DNA of 8,437 nucleotides from Lachnospiraceae bacterium UBA3863 (lineage in GTDB: Bacteria; Bacillota; Clostridia; Lachnospirales; Lachnospiraceae): contig DGGX01000228.1 in NCBI GenBank assembly GCA_002392385.1, forward strand, positions 1 to 8,437, in the 5' to 3' direction. Positions 5,916-8,437 of the stretch are shown one piece after another (within the stretch, counting starts at the first letter, position 1; every line of letters starts with the position of its first letter). The notes under the pieces were generated by a model. It worked only from the letters and a program-made list of their open reading frames with translations. It was not told where the DNA came from and ran no database searches. A program made the translations under genes and the position numbers.

Positions 5916-7288
5916 GATACGTTCCACACGCATACCAGGAGCGGGCCGTCCGCTTCATAATCGACCATCCGAACTGCGCCCTGTTCCTGGAAATGGGCCT
6001 CGGCAAGTCCGTCATCACACTGACCGCCATTCAGCAGCTGATGGAGGATTACCTGGAGGTCAACAAGGTCCTGATTGTGGCGCCGAAGTCCGTTGCCCGG
6101 AACACCTGGCCGGCGGAGGTCCAGAAGTGGGACCATCTGAAGGACCTGCGGCTCTCAGTTGTGATGGGCACGGCGGCGCAGAGGAAGAGAGCCCTGGACG
6201 CCGATGCCGACATCTACGTGGTGAACAGGGAGAACCTTGCCTGGCTGGTGAACTACTGCGACCTCGAGTTGGTGAGGTGGCCTTTCAACTGTGTGGTCCT
6301 GGATGAGTCCTCTTCGTTCAAGAATCCCCAGAGCCGGAGGTACAAGGCGATCCGCCGGATGCGGTGGAAGATCTACAGGATGATCGAGCTTACCGGCACA
6401 CCTTCGCCCAACGGCCTGATGGACCTGTGGTCCCAGATCGAGCTGCTTGACCGCGGCGAGCGCCTTGGCCGGACCCTCACCACGTATCGCTCCAGGTACT
6501 TCAAGCCCGGACGTCACAACGGTCACGTTGTCTACGAGTGGAAGCCGAAGGTCGGAGCCAGGGAACAGATCACCGACGCGATCAGCGACATTTGCCTGTC
6601 GATGAAAGCCGATGACTACCTGGAGATGCCTGACCTCATCACCGCCGGCACCGACATCGTCCTGACGCCGGGCGAGCTCAGGGGATACAAGGAGTTCGAG
6701 CGTCAGCAGCTGCTGGAGATCGACGAGACGGAGATTGAGGCTGTGACCGCAGCGGCACTCACCAACAAGCTCCTTCAGTATGGCGGAGGCGCCGTGTACG
6801 ACAATGACCACGACTGGCACGAGGTCGGGCGCTCCAAGCTCGAAGCCCTGGAGGATCTTGTCGAGGCAGCAGGTGAACCGGTATTGGTGTTCTACGCCTA
6901 CCAGCACGAACAGACCAGGATCCTCGAGACTCTGAAGGACTATGAGCCTGTGACCTTCAAGGGAGAGCCGGAGATCCTGAAGTCCTGGAATGCCGGCGAG
7001 ATCCGGGTGCTTCTGTGCCATCCGGCGTCAGTGGCCTTCGGACTCAATATGCAGCAGGGCGGCAGGATCATCGTGTGGTACACGCCTACCTGGAACCTGG
7101 AGCTGTACCAGCAGGCTAATGCCAGACTCTACAGACAGGGTCAGGGCAAGCCGGTGCTGTTGTATCATCTCGTTGCCTTGGGCACGATGGACGAGCGGGT
7201 GATGGAAGCCCTGTCAGGGAAGAGCAGCACCCAGGAATATCTGATGCGACGGATAAAGGAGTTGAAGGATGAAGCTGCGATGGGATAG
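5912..7288 (+). CDS. SNF2-like DEAD/DEAH helicase
   Basis: A 458-residue superfamily 2 ATPase of the SNF2-like phage type, expected to translocate on or remodel DNA. Motifs in order: YQERA near residue 8 (Q-motif-like region), Walker A MGLGKS at 28-33, a motif Ia-like IVAPKSV near 55-61, DExx box LDES at 130-133, TGTPSPN at 161-167 (motif III), VFYAYQHEQ at 327-333 (motif IV region), HPASVAFGLNMQQGG at 370-384 (motif V) and QANARLYRQGQ at 401-411 (motif VI with the arginine finger). All ATPase motifs are intact and the length is usual for phage members. The start ATG overlaps the VRR-NUC stop, and this nuclease-helicase pair is a common phage combination, so they probably act together in replication or recombination. 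Its 3' end overlaps the HNH gene by 20 bases. Confidence 0.93.
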   Translation: MRYVPHAYQERAVRFIIDHPNCALFLEMGLGKSVITLTAIQQLMEDYLEVNKVLIVAPKSVARNTWPAEVQKWDHLKDLRLSVVMGTAAQRKRALDADADIYVVNRENLAWLVNYCDLELVRWPFNCVVLDESSSFKNPQSRRYKAIRRMRWKIYRMIELTGTPSPNGLMDLWSQIELLDRGERLGRTLTTYRSRYFKPGRHNGHVVYEWKPKVGAREQITDAISDICLSMKADDYLEMPDLITAGTDIVLTPGELRGYKEFERQQLLEIDETEIEAVTAAALTNKLLQYGGGAVYDNDHDWHEVGRSKLEALEDLVEAAGEPVLVFYAYQHEQTRILETLKDYEPVTFKGEPEILKSWNAGEIRVLLCHPASVAFGLNMQQGGRIIVWYTPTWNLELYQQANARLYRQGQGKPVLLYHLVALGTMDERVMEALSGKSSTQEYLMRRIKELKDEAAMG

Positions 7289-7595
7289 CCCTGACAGGGT
7301 GGACAGTCACGATGGACGGTACCATCGGGATAGGTCTGCGGATCCTTATCACACATCGAGGTGGACGAGGATCAGCAAGACCTGGAGGATGAGTCATCCG
7401 CTGTGCGCCGAGTGCCGGCGAAAGGGAATCATCAAGCCGGCTGACGTCGTGGATCATATCATCCCCTGGCCGGTGTGCCAGGACTTCTATGACACCAGCA
7501 ATCTGCAGTCCCTCTGCGAGGATTGCAACCACGAGAAGGGACAGAGAGACAAGAGTATAATTGCCGCCTGGCGGCGTAAACATAATGAGCAATGA
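7269..7595 (+). CDS. HNH endonuclease
   Basis: A 108-residue HNH nuclease. The metal-binding cysteines are C46 and C49 (PLCAEC) and C83 and C86 (LCEDC). The catalytic D62-H63 lie in VVDHIIPW, N79 in TSNLQ and H88 in CNHEKG. The family's W..R...L..PLC approach is recognisable in RWTRISKTWRMSHPLC. In HK97-like phages such a protein encoded near the terminase takes part in genome end cleavage and packaging. The same role is likely here, because the small terminase gene lies about 490 bases downstream with two small genes between. The start lies inside the helicase gene and is preceded by AAAGGAG (about 7256-7262), one of the few good Shine-Dalgarno matches in this window. The stop overlaps the next start. 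Confidence 0.92.
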   Translation: MKLRWDSPDRVDSHDGRYHRDRSADPYHTSRWTRISKTWRMSHPLCAECRRKGIIKPADVVDHIIPWPVCQDFYDTSNLQSLCEDCNHEKGQRDKSIIAAWRRKHNEQ

Positions 7596-7798
7596 ACAAG
7601 ATCGAAGAAATCCGTGTAGCCCTGGAATGCAGGGCGAAGATAGTAGAAACTGTATTATTGAGCGGTCCTCTCACCGATGCCGATCGCAGCTATTACAAGG
7701 GGAAGCTGGAAGGATATAACCAGGCTATTGACCTGCTTAACTCGACACGTGAATCAATTCAGGTTGAACTGCGCTAAATGATTATGAGCAATGAGCAA
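7585..7798 (+). repeat. Repeated translation-junction sequence (two copies)
   Basis: ATGAGCAATGAACAA at 7585-7599 and ATGAGCAATGAGCAA at 7784-7798 differ at one base. In both, the inner ATG is the start of a small gene: 7592 and 7791. A TAAA stop-like string lies shortly upstream in each case (about 7577 and 7775), though the first is not in a used frame. The coordinates given span both copies and the gene between them. Confidence 0.7.
7592..7777 (+). CDS. Small hypothetical helical protein (61 aa)
   Basis: I do not recognise it. It encodes 61 residues with no cysteine motif and no membrane segment. The first half (MNKIEEIRVALECRAKIVE) and the second (YYKGKLEGYNQAIDLLNS) look like two amphipathic helices separated by LSGPLTDAD, a typical hairpin of a small phage accessory protein. 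The ATG overlaps the HNH stop (ATGA), so it is probably translated by coupling. Its location between HNH and terminase could mean a packaging accessory, but nothing in the sequence shows it. Confidence 0.72.
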   Translation: MNKIEEIRVALECRAKIVETVLLSGPLTDADRSYYKGKLEGYNQAIDLLNSTRESIQVELR

Positions 7799-8018
7799 AA
7801 GAGTGAGATTTATTCGCTGCAGCTATATCGTTGGCTGGGAGCCTAAGGATGATGGCCTGCTACTGATGTATTCAGACGGCTCAAGGGAACTGATCCCGAT
7901 GAGTGCAAAGGATGCTGATGAGAATGCAGACTTCTTTATCGATGAACTATTTAACGGCAGAGACATTATAGGCATAGCCTGGGATGATGACGGGGTAGGG
8001 GGCCAAAATCTCTTGTGA
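7791..8018 (+). CDS. Small acidic hypothetical protein (75 aa)
   Basis: I do not recognise it. The 75 residues begin MSKRVRFIRCSYIVGWEPKD, with beta-strand character to about residue 38 (GLLLMYSDGSRELIPM). An acidic second half follows (KDADENADFFIDELFNGRDIIGIAWDDDG). There is no membrane segment. The start lies 13 bases after the preceding stop, inside a repeated initiation sequence. An ATG at 7778 in another frame opens only a 22-codon ORF that ends at 7846, so 7791 is preferred. Its last codons lie in the inverted repeat before the terminase gene. Confidence 0.68.
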   Translation: MSKRVRFIRCSYIVGWEPKDDGLLLMYSDGSRELIPMSAKDADENADFFIDELFNGRDIIGIAWDDDGVGGQNLL

Positions 8019-8043
8019 CGTCATCGCTCAAGACCACGCCCCC
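7998..8043. promoter_or_regulatory. Nested inverted repeat before terminase gene
   Basis: GGGGGC (7998-8003) is complementary to GCCCCC (8038-8043). Inside it TCTTG (8011-8015) pairs with CAAGA (8029-8033), and the loop contains the palindrome TGACGTCA (8016-8023). The structure spans the stop of the 75-residue gene and the gap before the terminase gene. It has no clear T-run after it (agttttgatc follows), so it is at best a weak terminator. A packaging-site role is possible because cos or pac sites often sit beside small terminase genes. That is inference. Confidence 0.45.
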
Positions 8044-8086
8044 AGTTTTGATCTCGACAAAAGTGAAATCTTGAAACCTTTTTGAC

Positions 8087-8437
8087 ATGAATACTGATTT
8101 GATAACCCATCACAGCCAGATCCGGATCAGCGGATATAAGGAGCTGACCGTACGCGGCAAGGCTCTGTATCGTGAAAAATGCAATGAACTGATCCGTGAT
8201 GGCGAGCTCCGCAAGAGCCACCTGCAGACTCTGCTGCTGTGGGCTGACCACTACGACCGCTATTGGCGCCTCCGGAAGGAAGTGGAGGAAGAGGGTGAGA
8301 CGTATGAGGCTCATAACCGTCAGGGGGAACTGATGAAGAAGGCTAATCCTAAGGTCGAGATGCGTGACCGTGCCGAGGCGAAGGCGACGAAGCTGCTCAA
8401 CGAGTTCGGCGCCACGCTCCGCCAGTCCAGGAAACTC
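8087..8437 (+). CDS. terS: Terminase small subunit, P27 family (5' part)
   Basis: The first 117 codons are visible and the gene runs off the right edge in frame. The protein would bind the phage packaging signal and recruit the large terminase. Residues about 25-60 (GKALYREKCNELIRDGELRKSHLQTLLLWADHYDRYW) and 70-117 follow the P27-type small terminase pattern, with the typical NRQGELMKKANPKVEMRD and the final FGATLRQSRKL, in which other members have FGLTPxSR. The ATG at 8087 follows a 68-base gap and has no Shine-Dalgarno, as for most genes here. The large terminase is expected next, outside the window. A related but non-terminase DNA-binding protein is unlikely, given the NP and FG.T...SR motifs together. 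Confidence 0.88.
   Translation, partial: MNTDLITHHSQIRISGYKELTVRGKALYREKCNELIRDGELRKSHLQTLLLWADHYDRYWRLRKEVEEEGETYEAHNRQGELMKKANPKVEMRDRAEAKATKLLNEFGATLRQSRKL

Noticed and set aside
6155..7021. Minus-strand open frame of about 288 codons
   Set aside because: It is opposite the SNF2 helicase, whose motifs are complete. The reverse frame shows no domain and is a composition artefact.
7778..7846. 22-codon ORF starting MIMSNEQKSEIYSLQ
   Set aside because: It is very short, overlaps the better-supported 75-residue gene in another frame, and arises from the repeated junction sequence.
8044..8086. Bacteroidetes promoter (TTTG with TAnnTTTG) before terS
   Set aside because: Two TTTG strings exist, but their distance is too long and the TAnn part is missing.

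Overview
The window reads as one stretch of a temperate, tailed double-stranded DNA phage or prophage. Every gene I can support lies on the + strand, packed head to tail with short gaps or start/stop overlaps. It opens inside the last codons of a family A DNA polymerase and closes inside a P27-type small terminase gene, so it spans the junction between the replication module and the packaging module. The host is most likely a gut member of the Bacteroidota with fairly high GC. The reasons are the primase-helicase N-terminus of the BT4734/VirE-N kind, a tyrosine recombinase of the Bacteroidetes type, a DUF7666-type protein, and mostly weak or absent Shine-Dalgarno sequences. This host call is inference from style. 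A similar gene order (PolA, VapE-type helicase, VRR-NUC, SNF2 helicase, HNH, TerS) is also well known in Firmicutes siphophages.

Layout. 1-237: DNA polymerase C-terminus with its motif C. 241-1005: a protein with three Cys4 sites. 1012-3420: a primase-helicase fusion. 3420-3584: a 54-residue ORF overlapping both neighbours. 3584-4591: a tyrosine recombinase with a complete catalytic set. 4614-5354: a DUF7666-like protein with seven perfect 24-bp repeats that differ only in one dicodon. 5355-5531: the only sizeable non-coding gap, AT-rich and filled with nine copies of TGTTACAAT/ATTGTAACA in both orientations. 5532-5915: VRR-NUC nuclease. 5912-7288: SNF2-like helicase. 7269-7595: HNH nuclease. 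7592-7777 and 7791-8018: two small unknown genes. 8019-8086: a short gap touching a nested inverted repeat. 8087 to the end: small terminase subunit.

How it fits together. The polymerase, primase-helicase, zinc protein, VRR-NUC and SNF2 helicase would form the phage replication and recombination set. HNH plus terminase begin the packaging set. The recombinase and the DUF7666 gene sit between the primase-helicase and VRR-NUC genes, which are usually close neighbours in this type of module, so they look like an insertion into it. The repeat cluster at 5361-5509 is the most interesting element. It could be an iteron-type origin, a multi-site operator for the downstream operon, or the arm-site region of an attachment site for the recombinase. 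The sequence alone does not decide between these.
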